Below, one piece after another: positions 23,232 through 30,783 of a stretch of DNA of 41,799 bases. The notes beneath the pieces were generated by a model that made no database searches, had not been told where the DNA came from, and saw nothing but the letters and a program-made list of their open reading frames with translations. This DNA is from Ruminococcus sp. Its GTDB lineage: Bacteria > Bacillota > Clostridia > Oscillospirales > Ruminococcaceae. Positions within the stretch are counted from its first letter, which is position 1, and the number at the start of each line of letters is the position of its first letter. Location: positions 1 to 41,799 of the forward strand of contig NZ_JAFYYT010000030.1 in assembly GCF_017549005.1 (NCBI RefSeq). Direction: 5' to 3'. A program made the position numbers and the translations under genes.

Positions 23232-24161
23232 ATGGCGTCAACTATATTATATAAGACCGCGATAATGCTGATCCTCATCGCGGTGGGCATATTGTGCTCA
23301 AAAACGAAGCTTATAAGCGCAGCTTCAAACAAGGACTTGTCAAAGTTCGTATTGCAGGTCGTCAATCCTGTGGTAATATTCATGTCCTATCAGACTGATT
23401 ACCGTACAGAGCTGGTAAGGAACCTGCTGCTGACATTTGTGATATCCATTGGAGCGATGGGAACAGCCATAGCGTTCTCCTACCTCTTCGTCCGCAGAAA
23501 GCAGGGCAGGGAGTTCGAGATAGAACGGTTCTCGGCAGTATACTCCAACTGCGGATTTATGGGTATCCCACTTGTGAACGCGGTCTACGGCGACGAGGGA
23601 GTATTCTACCTTACCGCTTTCATCACGGTGTTCAACCTGATAGTGTGGACTCACGGAGTTATACTTATTTCGGGAGAAAAAAACTTCAGACAGGTGGTAA
23701 AGGTGTTCTATTCGCCGACTATCATAGCTATTTTCCTCGGAATAATCACATTTTTCCTGCGTTTCCGCCTGCCTGCATCTGTGGCTGAAGCTCTCGGGCT
23801 CATAAAGGAGATCAACACTCCCATCGCCATGATAGTTTCGGGAGTGACCATAGCAGGCACGAATGTCATGAAAATGCTGAAAAATTACAGAGTGTACTAT
23901 GTATGCCTTCTGAAACTCATAATAATGCCGCTGATAGTGGCAGTTCCCATAGCTTTGCTGACCGGAGTTGACGAGACCGTCCGCATGACAGTCCTCATAG
24001 CTGCGGCAGCTCCGCCTGCGACCATGTGTACGCTCCTTAGCCTGCGCTACGGAAAAAACTCAATATACGCATCGGAAATTTTTGCCGCCGGAACCATACT
24101 CTCAGTGGTGACATTGCCGCTGGTTGTGAAAGCTACGGAATATTTAACAAAAATACTATAA
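23232..24161 (+). CDS. AEC-family transporter
   Basis: The 309-residue protein has about ten membrane helices in two halves, with the family's helix breakers (NCGFMGIPLVNAVYG in helix 4; APPATMCTLLSLRYG in helix 9). It belongs to the auxin efflux carrier family of secondary transporters, which in bacteria carry small organic anions such as malate. The substrate here is unknown. The ribosome binding site CGGAGGG lies inside the 3' end of the yfhO-like gene; the 1-nt gap indicates translational coupling. A functional link with YfhO is not evident. Confidence 0.9.
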   Translation: MASTILYKTAIMLILIAVGILCSKTKLISAASNKDLSKFVLQVVNPVVIFMSYQTDYRTELVRNLLLTFVISIGAMGTAIAFSYLFVRRKQGREFEIERFSAVYSNCGFMGIPLVNAVYGDEGVFYLTAFITVFNLIVWTHGVILISGEKNFRQVVKVFYSPTIIAIFLGIITFFLRFRLPASVAEALGLIKEINTPIAMIVSGVTIAGTNVMKMLKNYRVYYVCLLKLIIMPLIVAVPIALLTGVDETVRMTVLIAAAAPPATMCTLLSLRYGKNSIYASEIFAAGTILSVVTLPLVVKATEYLTKIL

Positions 24162-24208
24162 AAGGTTTGTAAAAAATGCTGATTTTATAAAAAATCGCCC
24201 TAAAATGT

Positions 24209-24236
24209 TTGAAATTTAATAATATTGTGTTATAAT
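24209..24236 (+). promoter_or_regulatory. Promoter of the ROK regulator, with a 160-nt leader
   Basis: TTGAAA at 24209-24214 and TATAAT at 24231-24236, 16 bp apart. The leader to 24398 contains GACTATAA (24262-24269) and TTATAGTC (24292-24299), an inverted pair that recurs near the DtxR-like gene. Confidence 0.65.
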
Positions 24237-24398
24237 ATAATTACGATAAAGAAGAATAAGTTGACTATAAAAAGATAAAAATATACGGTCAGTTATAGTC
24301 CTTGAGCAGAAGGCTATAAATCATTTGGGGATATGTAGATTGTACAGTGCGGACTTCACGTAAAACACTTAATCAAGAAGAAATGGAGTTGTTGTATT

Positions 24399-25619
24399 AT
24401 GGAAAAAAGAGGTATTAGTAAGCTTGATCTGAAGAGAAGAAACAGAATGCAGATTCTCAGAGTAATCAGGGAATCCGGACCTATTTCCAGAGTCGATGTG
24501 GCAAGTGCACTGGAGATCACACGAGCTGCTGTCACTATCATCACAAATGAAATGATCGAAGAGGGCGTTCTCGTCGAGATCGGAGAAGCTCCTGTAAATA
24601 CAGAGAAGCTCCAGAAAGGCAGAAGAAAGATCCTCATTGATATAAATGTGAACAGCCGTTTTGCACTTGGTGCGACCGTAGATGAAAGGGAAGTAAGTAT
24701 CGGTCTTACAAACCTTAATTCAGAGGTCCTCGACAAGGCAAGCATGATCATTGATGAAAGAACTACAAGCAAGGATATCATCAATTACATAATCAAGACA
24801 AGTAATGAGATGGTAGAGAACAGCGCCCTTACCAAGGATAAGATACTGGGTCTCGGCGTAGGCGTGGTTCCGTCAATGTGGGGCAAGCTCAAGATTTTCT
24901 ACAAGGATGGCGTCCTTGATTTTACCAACTTTATCGACAAGCTGTCAGGCGGTCTCGATTTTGAGATACACTGCGGCAACGCTATCGGTCTTATGGCTTT
25001 GGCAAGCAACGATTTCAGAACACTGAACGGATATCAGACCAATCAGGCGTTTATCCACAACGGTAATCAGGTAAATCTCGCTATCATAAACAAGAATGAG
25101 CTTTCAGCGGATTATGTGTCTTATACATCGACTATCGAGAGGTATATAGTATGTCCGAACGGAAAGTCCTATGAGGGCTATCCTAACGGCTCGGTAAAGG
25201 CTGAGCTTTCAAGAAACGCAATGCTCAATGCATTCTATGAGATCTATTCAAAGGACAAGACTCCTGTGCTTTATGAGCTCACAGAGGGCGACAAGACCGC
25301 TATCAATACGGATAATGTGTTCATGGCTCTCATGAGAGGCGAGGAGGCTGTCAAGAATGTGGTCGACGATATTATCGCGAAGTATACCGTACTTATCAAC
25401 AATCTTGCAATAAGCCATTTTGCCAAGAAGATAGTACTTCACAACTTCAAGCTCAACGAGAAGCAGTTCGACTACTGCAAGCGTGAGATGATACGCCTCG
25501 TGAGCGAGGAGATAGCAGACAGAGTCGTACTCAGCAAGCTTGACGGAAAGAACAATTTCCTCGGCGGATGCGCTCTTATCATTCAGGATAACTTCTATGT
25601 AAGAGGCGGAATGCAGTAA
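24399..25619 (+). CDS. ROK-family transcriptional regulator with degenerate sugar/zinc site
   Basis: The 406-residue protein has an N-terminal winged helix (residues about 14-65, SRVDVASALEITRAAVTIITNEMIEEGVL) and a ROK domain, as in XylR/NagC/Mlc repressors. The glucokinase-type phosphate loop is absent (ALGATVDEREVSIGL). The CxCGxxGC zinc motif of ROK proteins is replaced by VCPNGKSYEGYPNGS, leaving one Cys. Ligand binding may therefore differ from sugar-sensing relatives, though regulation can persist without kinase activity. A role in xylose or other pentose control is possible because a xylulokinase lies 2.4 kb downstream, but they are not in one operon. Ribosome binding site AATGGAG; terminator follows. 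Confidence 0.88.
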   Translation: MEKRGISKLDLKRRNRMQILRVIRESGPISRVDVASALEITRAAVTIITNEMIEEGVLVEIGEAPVNTEKLQKGRRKILIDINVNSRFALGATVDEREVSIGLTNLNSEVLDKASMIIDERTTSKDIINYIIKTSNEMVENSALTKDKILGLGVGVVPSMWGKLKIFYKDGVLDFTNFIDKLSGGLDFEIHCGNAIGLMALASNDFRTLNGYQTNQAFIHNGNQVNLAIINKNELSADYVSYTSTIERYIVCPNGKSYEGYPNGSVKAELSRNAMLNAFYEIYSKDKTPVLYELTEGDKTAINTDNVFMALMRGEEAVKNVVDDIIAKYTVLINNLAISHFAKKIVLHNFKLNEKQFDYCKREMIRLVSEEIADRVVLSKLDGKNNFLGGCALIIQDNFYVRGGMQ

Positions 25620-25630
25620 ATCAGTAACAA

Positions 25631-25666
25631 AGCCCGTAAGAAGCTTAGCTTCGTACGGGCTTTTCA
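25631..25666 (+). terminator. Terminator of the ROK gene
   Basis: AGCCCGTA-GAAGC arms (25631-25644) pair with GCTTC-TACGGGCT (25648-25661), one A-G mismatch, then TTTT. Confidence 0.85.
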
Positions 25667-25674
25667 GCTTTTTC

Positions 25675-25700
25675 GGGCGGATATTATCCGCCCCTACAAG
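25675..25700. repeat. Dispersed palindromic element, single copy
   Basis: GGGCGGATATTATCCGCCC (25675-25693) followed by CTACAAG. The same 19-mer occurs at 34315-34333, and the CTACAAG tag follows other palindromes there. Confidence 0.8.
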
Positions 25701-25714
25701 CTAATGGCTAAGGG

Positions 25715-26218
25715 CTAACGGCTGTTCCGCCGTTTGCGGAGAAAAAGTGCAATTATTGCCATAACTACAAGAGATATGAGCATACCTGTGAGAGCTCCGC
25801 ACGTATCTATCATCATATCGCGGAATTCGCAGGAGCGCCCTTCGCTGAAGCTCTGGTGGAACTCGTCAGAAAAGGCATAAATAAAACCGAAAAGTACTAC
25901 AAACAGGCTTTTGAGCGAGAAGAGCCTGCGCTTTCCGACAGTGAACGAGGCGCAGAAGCCGAGTGCGGTATAAATGGAGAAATGAGCGAGCTTTCGCACG
26001 GTAAACGAGGCTTTTTCCCATATTTCATGCTGCTTTTCGGGGGAGAAGCTGCTGTAGTCAGCGTAAAATATTTTTATGAACAGCTTCGTGAAACGGCTGC
26101 TGGTATTCGATGAGCTGTCCGCATTCTGAGCCGACAGGCAGAAAATAGTCACCATCAGGGCTATAGTCAGCAGAAGGAAGACTATCTGCGTTCTGCTGAG
26201 CTTCTTTAACATTTTCAT
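25715..26218 (-). CDS. VanZ-family membrane protein
   Basis: The 167-residue protein has four membrane helices and VanZ signatures: FCLSAQ after helix 1, RKLAHFSIYTALG at the start of helix 2, and YAFSDEFHQSFSEGRSCEFRD in the loop before helix 4. VanZ proteins are named from teicoplanin resistance in enterococci, but most homologues, including this stand-alone one, have no proven role in resistance. It is not near any van cluster. ATG at 26218 with AAAGGA 9 nt upstream. It converges on the ROK gene, whose terminator lies between them. Confidence 0.9.
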   Translation of the reverse strand: MKMLKKLSRTQIVFLLLTIALMVTIFCLSAQNADSSSNTSSRFTKLFIKIFYADYSSFSPEKQHEIWEKASFTVRKLAHFSIYTALGFCASFTVGKRRLFSLKSLFVVLFGFIYAFSDEFHQSFSEGRSCEFRDMMIDTCGALTGMLISLVVMAIIALFLRKRRNSR

Positions 26219-26250
26219 TCAGGTAATTCCTTTCAAAACTTGCTCTTTAC

Positions 26251-26279
26251 ATTATACAATTATTGTTGACTTTTGTAAA
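26251..26279 (-). promoter_or_regulatory. Promoter of the vanZ-like gene
   Basis: On the minus strand TTTACA (26279-26274) and TATAAT (26256-26251) are 17 bp apart. Confidence 0.7.
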
Positions 26280-26313
26280 GTAAAAGTTTTTTTGGAAAAA
26301 TTTCAAAAATAAC

Positions 26314-26342
26314 TTGTAACTGCGGAAGAAAAATGATATAAT
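26314..26342 (+). promoter_or_regulatory. Promoter of the five-helix membrane protein
   Basis: TTGTAA at 26314-26319 and TATAAT at 26337-26342, 17 bp apart. Confidence 0.65.
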
Positions 26343-26403
26343 ATATTGTGTGTGACTTTAAGCCGCATAGCTTTTATATAGATAATCATTTTCGGAGGCA
26401 ATA

Positions 26404-27840
26404 ATGAAAAGTTTATTTGCAAATGTCTGGACAAAAAGAGTAGTGTCTGTTTTGAGCGTTGTTTATACATACTTCGTTATCAGACTCTGCTATCTTTCTA
26501 TCTTCTACAATATAACCGTACATGAACGCACTTCGCTGTGCATTGCGCTTTCGGGACTTTCTCTTGCGGCGATAGTAGTAATGCTCTACACGAGAAAGCA
26601 GATACTGACGAGAATATGCAGCTTCCTGATACTTCCTGCAATGCTGCCTGTGGTGCTGCTGTATTTCGGCGAATGGGGAATGATAATCCCCATAATCGTT
26701 GTCGGTATAGTGATACTCCTCCTCTCAGGTGCGGGAGAGGGCGTAAAGACAGCTCTTGCCACAATGATACTCCTTGCGTACATCTTTACGGCGCTTGGAT
26801 ATTTCATGTTCACTTCCTTCTTCGTGGCTTCAACAAAGGAAGAGGTGATAGGCTCGGGAGTTTCTCCGTCCGGTGAATACAGATACAGGATAGTCAATAC
26901 CATCGACAGCTCCGACGGCTGCACTTCTGTTTATGTAGAGCCGAATACAGCCGATATCAAGAACGCTTTCGCAACATTCAGCCTCAAGAACCTTGAGCGT
27001 ATCGTCTATACCACAAGACCTTCCATCGAGGAGGTCGACGTAAAGTGGGAGACTCAGACGCGTCAGGACATCACAAAGTACTACAACTCCATATCCGACA
27101 GGATAGAGGTTACTCTCACAGACGCAGAGCTCAAGGACCTCGGATATACCTACGATAACAAGCTCATGCTGACAAATCTCTCCGCAAGCCGTAAATTCGC
27201 TCTCAACAGGACGGCTTCTCAGGTAGACCCCGTACCGATAGACCAGCTAAATCAGGAGCAGCTGGACTTCTTCGGCATTGCAAAGGACGCAGAGGGAAGA
27301 TACTACGTTAAGGATCCTTCTCCCGAGCTTGTGAAGAAGAACGGCAGCGAACCCGGGGACAGGCTCTACTTCAACGAAATGAAGCCGAAAGCTCTGAAAT
27401 ATTTCAACAACAGGAACGTTGACCCTCCGACGGGTATCACATACTTCAATGTGCAGAAGAGCCATACAGTAATGCTCAACAGCCTTACTGACGAACAGCT
27501 GGCAAAGCTTGGAGTTTCCGACAAGGGCGACGTTATGACCATAGTTATCCACAAGAACAGCCACAAGTCCGTGGATGAAGAGGACGGGGAGGATACTCAG
27601 GACGAGCAGCCGACCTCAGAAGAGCCGACTGCTGAAGCTGCCTCCGAGGAAGGCGGTCAGGAGCAGACTGATCCCGCGGAGAACAGCGGCGAGGAAGCTC
27701 CCAAGCAGGAGGCGAAGCCTGCTGAAGAGAAGAAGGACGAGACCGATACAAAGGTCATTTTCCGCTATTATGTAGCCGAACTCGAGGACTATTACGACCT
27801 GGATTCGAGAAGGCTCTCACTTGAACTGCTCAATTCATAA
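26404..27840 (+). CDS. Five-helix membrane protein with large soluble domain and acidic linker, unknown function
   Basis: The 478-residue protein has five hydrophobic helices within residues 13-142. An outer or inner domain of about 240 residues follows (SPSGEYRYRIVNT is typical of the start of beta-rich extracellular domains), then a Glu/Pro/Ala-rich acidic stretch of about 55 residues (near 384-440), and a short conserved-looking end (RYYVAELEDYYDLDSRRLSLELL). I do not recognise a family beyond general similarity of its helix bundle plus GEYRYR start to small DUF5412-type proteins. It has its own promoter and ribosome binding site (GGAGGC). Its neighbours, VanZ and XylB, give no hint of function. 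Confidence 0.75.
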   Translation: MKSLFANVWTKRVVSVLSVVYTYFVIRLCYLSIFYNITVHERTSLCIALSGLSLAAIVVMLYTRKQILTRICSFLILPAMLPVVLLYFGEWGMIIPIIVVGIVILLLSGAGEGVKTALATMILLAYIFTALGYFMFTSFFVASTKEEVIGSGVSPSGEYRYRIVNTIDSSDGCTSVYVEPNTADIKNAFATFSLKNLERIVYTTRPSIEEVDVKWETQTRQDITKYYNSISDRIEVTLTDAELKDLGYTYDNKLMLTNLSASRKFALNRTASQVDPVPIDQLNQEQLDFFGIAKDAEGRYYVKDPSPELVKKNGSEPGDRLYFNEMKPKALKYFNNRNVDPPTGITYFNVQKSHTVMLNSLTDEQLAKLGVSDKGDVMTIVIHKNSHKSVDEEDGEDTQDEQPTSEEPTAEAASEEGGQEQTDPAENSGEEAPKQEAKPAEEKKDETDTKVIFRYYVAELEDYYDLDSRRLSLELLNS

Positions 27841-27853
27841 GAATGTCTTTCAG

Positions 27854-27895
27854 GGCGCTGCGGACAGGTCTCTTTACGGGACTGTCCGCAACGCC
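27854..27895 (+). terminator. Long hairpin without T-tail
   Basis: GGCG-TGCGGACAG-TC on the left pairs with GA-CTGTCCGCA-CGCC on the right (27854-27895), with single unpaired bases. No U-tract follows, so it may stabilise the mRNA 3' end or stop transcription with Rho. Confidence 0.5.
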
Positions 27896-27961
27896 TGCTG
27901 CTTATATTGACACAAGACCGCAAAAGAAGCGCAGAATGTAAAAAAATGAGCAAAAAACGTC

Positions 27962-27990
27962 TTGCAATGATCGCTGATATAGGTTATCAT
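27962..27990 (+). promoter_or_regulatory. Promoter of xylB
   Basis: TTGCAA at 27962-27967 and TATCAT at 27985-27990, 17 bp apart, 60 bp before the start codon. No obvious ROK operator was found over it. Confidence 0.6.
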
Positions 27991-28050
27991 GTTTAACAGA
28001 GAATAATGCAGGGAAGTTTCCTGTAAATATACAAAAGGAGTTGCTAAAAT

Positions 28051-29574
28051 ATGGCATATGTAATCGGAGTTGACTGCGGAACAAGCGGTACAAAAACGGT
28101 ACTTTTTGACGAAAAGGGAAGCGTTATAGCTTCAAAAACCATCGAATACCCAATGTATCAGCCTAAGAACGGCTATGCAGAGCAGGAGCCTGCCGACTGG
28201 GCTAATGCAATGATCGAGACTGTAAAGGCTGTTATGGCAAAGAGCGGAGTTAAGAAGGAGGACGTTAAGGGCATCGGTATTTCCGGTCAGATGCACGGAC
28301 TTGTTATGCTTGACAAGGACAACAACGTACTTCGCCGTTCCATTATCTGGTGCGATCAGAGAACAGCTGCCGAGGTCGAGGAAATGAACCGTATCGTCGG
28401 CAGAGAAAAGCTCGTTGAGATAACTGCCAACCCTGCCCTCACAGGCTGGACAGCTGCAAAGATCCTTTGGGTAAAGAACAACGAACCCGAGGTATTCTCA
28501 AAGGTAGCTCATATCCTTCTTCCTAAGGATTACCTCAGACTTATCCTCACAGGCGAGTATGCAACAGAAGTTTCAGACGCTTCCGGTATGCAGCTCCTGG
28601 ACGTTCCGAACCGCAAGTGGTCTGACGAGCTCCTCAGCGCTTTCGAGATCGACAAGAACTGGCTCGGAAAGGTCCATGAGAGCTGTGAGGTAACAGGCAA
28701 GCTCACAAAGAAAATGGCTGAGACACTCGGTCTCTGCGAGGGAACTATCGTAGTAGGCGGCGCAGGCGACAATGCTGCGGCAGCTGTCGGTACAGGCGTT
28801 GTTGAGGACGGTAAGGCTTTCACAACTATCGGTACATCGGGCGTTGTATTTGCTCATACATCGAGCATTTCCATCGACAAGAAGGGCAGAGTGCATACCT
28901 GCTGTGCTGCCGTTCCGAATACATGGCACGTAATGGGCGTTACACAGGGCGCAGGTCTCTCACTCAAGTGGTTCAGAGACAACTTCTGCATGACAGAAAA
29001 GGAAACTGCAAAGCTCATGGGCGTTGACGAGTACTACCTCATGGACAAGCAGGCCGAAACTGTTCCCGTAGGCGCAAACAGACTTCTCTATCTGCCTTAC
29101 CTCATGGGCGAGAGAACTCCTCACCTCGATCCTGACGCAAGAGGCGTATTCTTCGGACTTTCTGCTATCCACACAAGAAAGGATATGCTCCGCGCTGTAA
29201 TGGAGGGCGTTACCTATTCTCTCCGTGACTGCGTTGAGGTATTCCGCGAAATGAACGTAAACGTAAGCGACATGATGGCTTGCGGCGGCGGCGGATCATC
29301 ACCGCTCTGGAGAAGTATGCTGGCTGATCTCTACAACTGCAATGTAAAGACTGTTGCTTCAAAGGAAGGTCCCGCACTGGGCGTTGCTATCCTTGCAAGC
29401 GTTGGCGCAGGCATCTACAGCAGTGTTCCCGAGGCTTGCGGAGCTATCATCAAGACTGACAAGGTCCAGGCTCCGAAGGCTGAGAACGTTCCCGAGTATG
29501 AGAAGTACTATCAGCTCTACAGGGAGATATATCCTGCACTCAAGGCTCAGTACGCAAAGCTTGCTGCTCTCTGA
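28051..29574 (+). CDS. xylB: Xylulokinase
   Basis: The 507-residue FGGY-family kinase phosphorylates D-xylulose with ATP to xylulose 5-phosphate, feeding the pentose phosphate pathway. Key segments: GVDCGTSGTKTVLFD at the N-terminus (phosphate loop 1), SGQMHGLV (GQMHG, 79-83, substrate binding in xylulokinases), GGAGDNAAAAVGTG with catalytic Asp240, TIGTSGVVF, and CGGGGSSPLWRSMLADL near the C-terminus. Length and order are normal. Ribosome binding site AAGGAG at 28035-28040. No xylose isomerase is next to it. With the secreted CE1 and CBM22 protein in the same window it fits a xylan user. A GNAT gene follows 9 nt later. Confidence 0.93.
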   Translation: MAYVIGVDCGTSGTKTVLFDEKGSVIASKTIEYPMYQPKNGYAEQEPADWANAMIETVKAVMAKSGVKKEDVKGIGISGQMHGLVMLDKDNNVLRRSIIWCDQRTAAEVEEMNRIVGREKLVEITANPALTGWTAAKILWVKNNEPEVFSKVAHILLPKDYLRLILTGEYATEVSDASGMQLLDVPNRKWSDELLSAFEIDKNWLGKVHESCEVTGKLTKKMAETLGLCEGTIVVGGAGDNAAAAVGTGVVEDGKAFTTIGTSGVVFAHTSSISIDKKGRVHTCCAAVPNTWHVMGVTQGAGLSLKWFRDNFCMTEKETAKLMGVDEYYLMDKQAETVPVGANRLLYLPYLMGERTPHLDPDARGVFFGLSAIHTRKDMLRAVMEGVTYSLRDCVEVFREMNVNVSDMMACGGGGSSPLWRSMLADLYNCNVKTVASKEGPALGVAILASVGAGIYSSVPEACGAIIKTDKVQAPKAENVPEYEKYYQLYREIYPALKAQYAKLAAL

Positions 29575-29583
29575 TAACTGCCT

Positions 29584-30084
29584 GTGATAGATACCGAAAG
29601 ACTTTTTATCCGTCCGTTCCGCCCGAGCGACGCGGAGGACGTGTTTGAATGGCGCTCAGACCCCGAGGTGAACAGATTCATGCCATATCCCTGCGACGGG
29701 AGCATTGAGGAGCTTCGGGAAAGAATAGGCGAATGGATCGCAGATAATGACAAGTTTGCCATAGAGCTCAGGGAGACAGGCAAGGTCATCGGCGATATCA
29801 GCCTTGAATGGAGCGAAAAGGACAAGTCCCACGAGATAGGCTACAATATCAACCGCAGCTTCTGGAACAAGGGCTTTGCTACGGAGGCGGTCCGCGGAAT
29901 GATAGACTGGGCTCACAGAGAACTGGGAGTCCGCGACTTCACGGCTTTTTACGCAAAGGAAAACGGAGCTTCCGGCAGAGTCCTCGAAAAATGCGGTTTT
30001 GTCTGCGAGCATACGGGACAGTATTCCCGTGACAACGGGAAAAAGGTCTTTGAGGCATTATTTGTGGGACTGCATATTGAATGA
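29584..30084 (+). CDS. GNAT-family N-acetyltransferase (RimJ/RimL type)
   Basis: The 166-residue protein has the RimJ/RimL layout: TERLFIRPFRPSDAEDVFEW at the N-terminus, a beta4 strand, HEIGYNINRSFWNKGFATEAV with the acetyl-CoA pyrophosphate loop, and NGASGRVLEKCGFV near the end. The family transfers acetyl from acetyl-CoA to a protein N-terminus or small amine; the acceptor is unknown. It begins at GTG 29584, 9 nt after the xylB stop, without a clear ribosome binding site, so translation probably depends on coupling to xylB. Confidence 0.88.
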   Translation: MIDTERLFIRPFRPSDAEDVFEWRSDPEVNRFMPYPCDGSIEELRERIGEWIADNDKFAIELRETGKVIGDISLEWSEKDKSHEIGYNINRSFWNKGFATEAVRGMIDWAHRELGVRDFTAFYAKENGASGRVLEKCGFVCEHTGQYSRDNGKKVFEALFVGLHIE

Positions 30085-30088
30085 TAAC

Positions 30089-30228
30089 TAAAAGAGCGAA
30101 CCTGAACGTGATACTTATATAGGACTTTATGCTTTTTTATCGGGGAGAAACCTTTTTCAAAAGGGTTTCCCTCAATAGAAAGTACAAAACTGCCATATAA
30201 GTACTACGGTTATGGTTTGCTCTTTTTT
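30089..30228. repeat. 140-bp nested inverted repeat (MITE-like or large terminator)
   Basis: The left arm (about 30089-30122) and right arm (about 30193-30228) match in about 32 of 36 positions when one is reversed, including AAAAGAGC and TACTTATAT. Inside lies a second hairpin, GAGAAACC...GGTTTCCCTC (about 30142-30173). The right end runs into TTTTTT. It occupies most of the gap between the GNAT and DtxR genes. Confidence 0.75.
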
Positions 30229-30285
30229 GTATCGGAGAAATTTGCGCGGATTGTGAGTTTTTCACGAAAGACTTGAAAATAAGTG

Positions 30286-30314
30286 TTGTAATCCTTGGCG
30301 TTTTATGATATAAT
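30286..30314 (+). promoter_or_regulatory. Promoter of the DtxR-MurL-MurD-like operon
   Basis: TTGTAA at 30286-30291 and TATAAT at 30309-30314, 17 bp apart. Confidence 0.7.
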
Positions 30315-30328
30315 ATATTATATATGTA

Positions 30329-30358
30329 TTATAGTCAGTGCGGACTATAACTTTTTTG
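30329..30358 (+). promoter_or_regulatory. Candidate operator or attenuator in the DtxR-like leader
   Basis: TTATAGTC (30329-30336) and GACTATAA (30343-30350) form a perfect 8-bp inverted repeat with a 6-nt centre, followed by CTTTTTT. It lies just past the predicted transcription start. As DNA it could be the binding site of the regulator it precedes; as RNA it could be a small terminator. Confidence 0.5.
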
Positions 30359-30373
30359 TAAAGGAGAATCAGA

Positions 30374-30751
30374 ATGGCTATTACCGAAGCAGTTGAAAAC
30401 TACCTCGAAACTATACTTATACTCTCTCAGAAGCAGCCCGATGTCCATGCTATCGACATATGCTCGTATCTCGGGTATTCCAGGCCGACTGTGTCCATAA
30501 TCCTCAAGAAAATGAAGGACGAGGGGCTCGTTACGGTCGATGATGATAACCACATCAGGCTCACGGATACCGGAAAGGACGTAGCTGAGCGCATTTACGA
30601 CCGCCATACGGTCCTTACCGACCTCTTCATTTGTCTCGGAGTCAACCGCGATGTGGCTGCCGAGGACGCCTGCATGGTCGAGCATGATATCTCTGACGAG
30701 ACCTTTGAATGTCTGAAGGCTCATTACAAAAAGCTTTCGGAGGGCAAGTGA
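30374..30751 (+). CDS. DtxR/MntR-family metal-dependent regulator, short form
   Basis: The 125-residue protein matches the N-terminal half of DtxR/MntR/IdeR regulators: AVENYLETILILSQ, a winged helix (HAIDICSYLGYSRPTVSIILKKMKDEGLV), DDDNHIRLTDTGKDVAERIYDRHTVLTDLF and EDACMVEHDISDET, which holds the metal-ligand region (Glu, Cys, His). Length is nearer MntR than DtxR; no SH3 domain. Relatives repress Mn or Fe uptake. Here it starts an operon with two peptidoglycan-type genes, 32 nt ahead of the MurL homologue, not with a transporter. Confidence 0.88.
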   Translation: MAITEAVENYLETILILSQKQPDVHAIDICSYLGYSRPTVSIILKKMKDEGLVTVDDDNHIRLTDTGKDVAERIYDRHTVLTDLFICLGVNRDVAAEDACMVEHDISDETFECLKAHYKKLSEGK

Positions 30752-30783
30752 GGTCACTGCTGATTCTTTTTCGGAGGGTCTAA

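Noticed and set aside
25715-26218. Glycopeptide resistance determinant
   Set aside because: VanZ homologues are widespread in Firmicutes without van genes, and no vanHAX-type genes are nearby.
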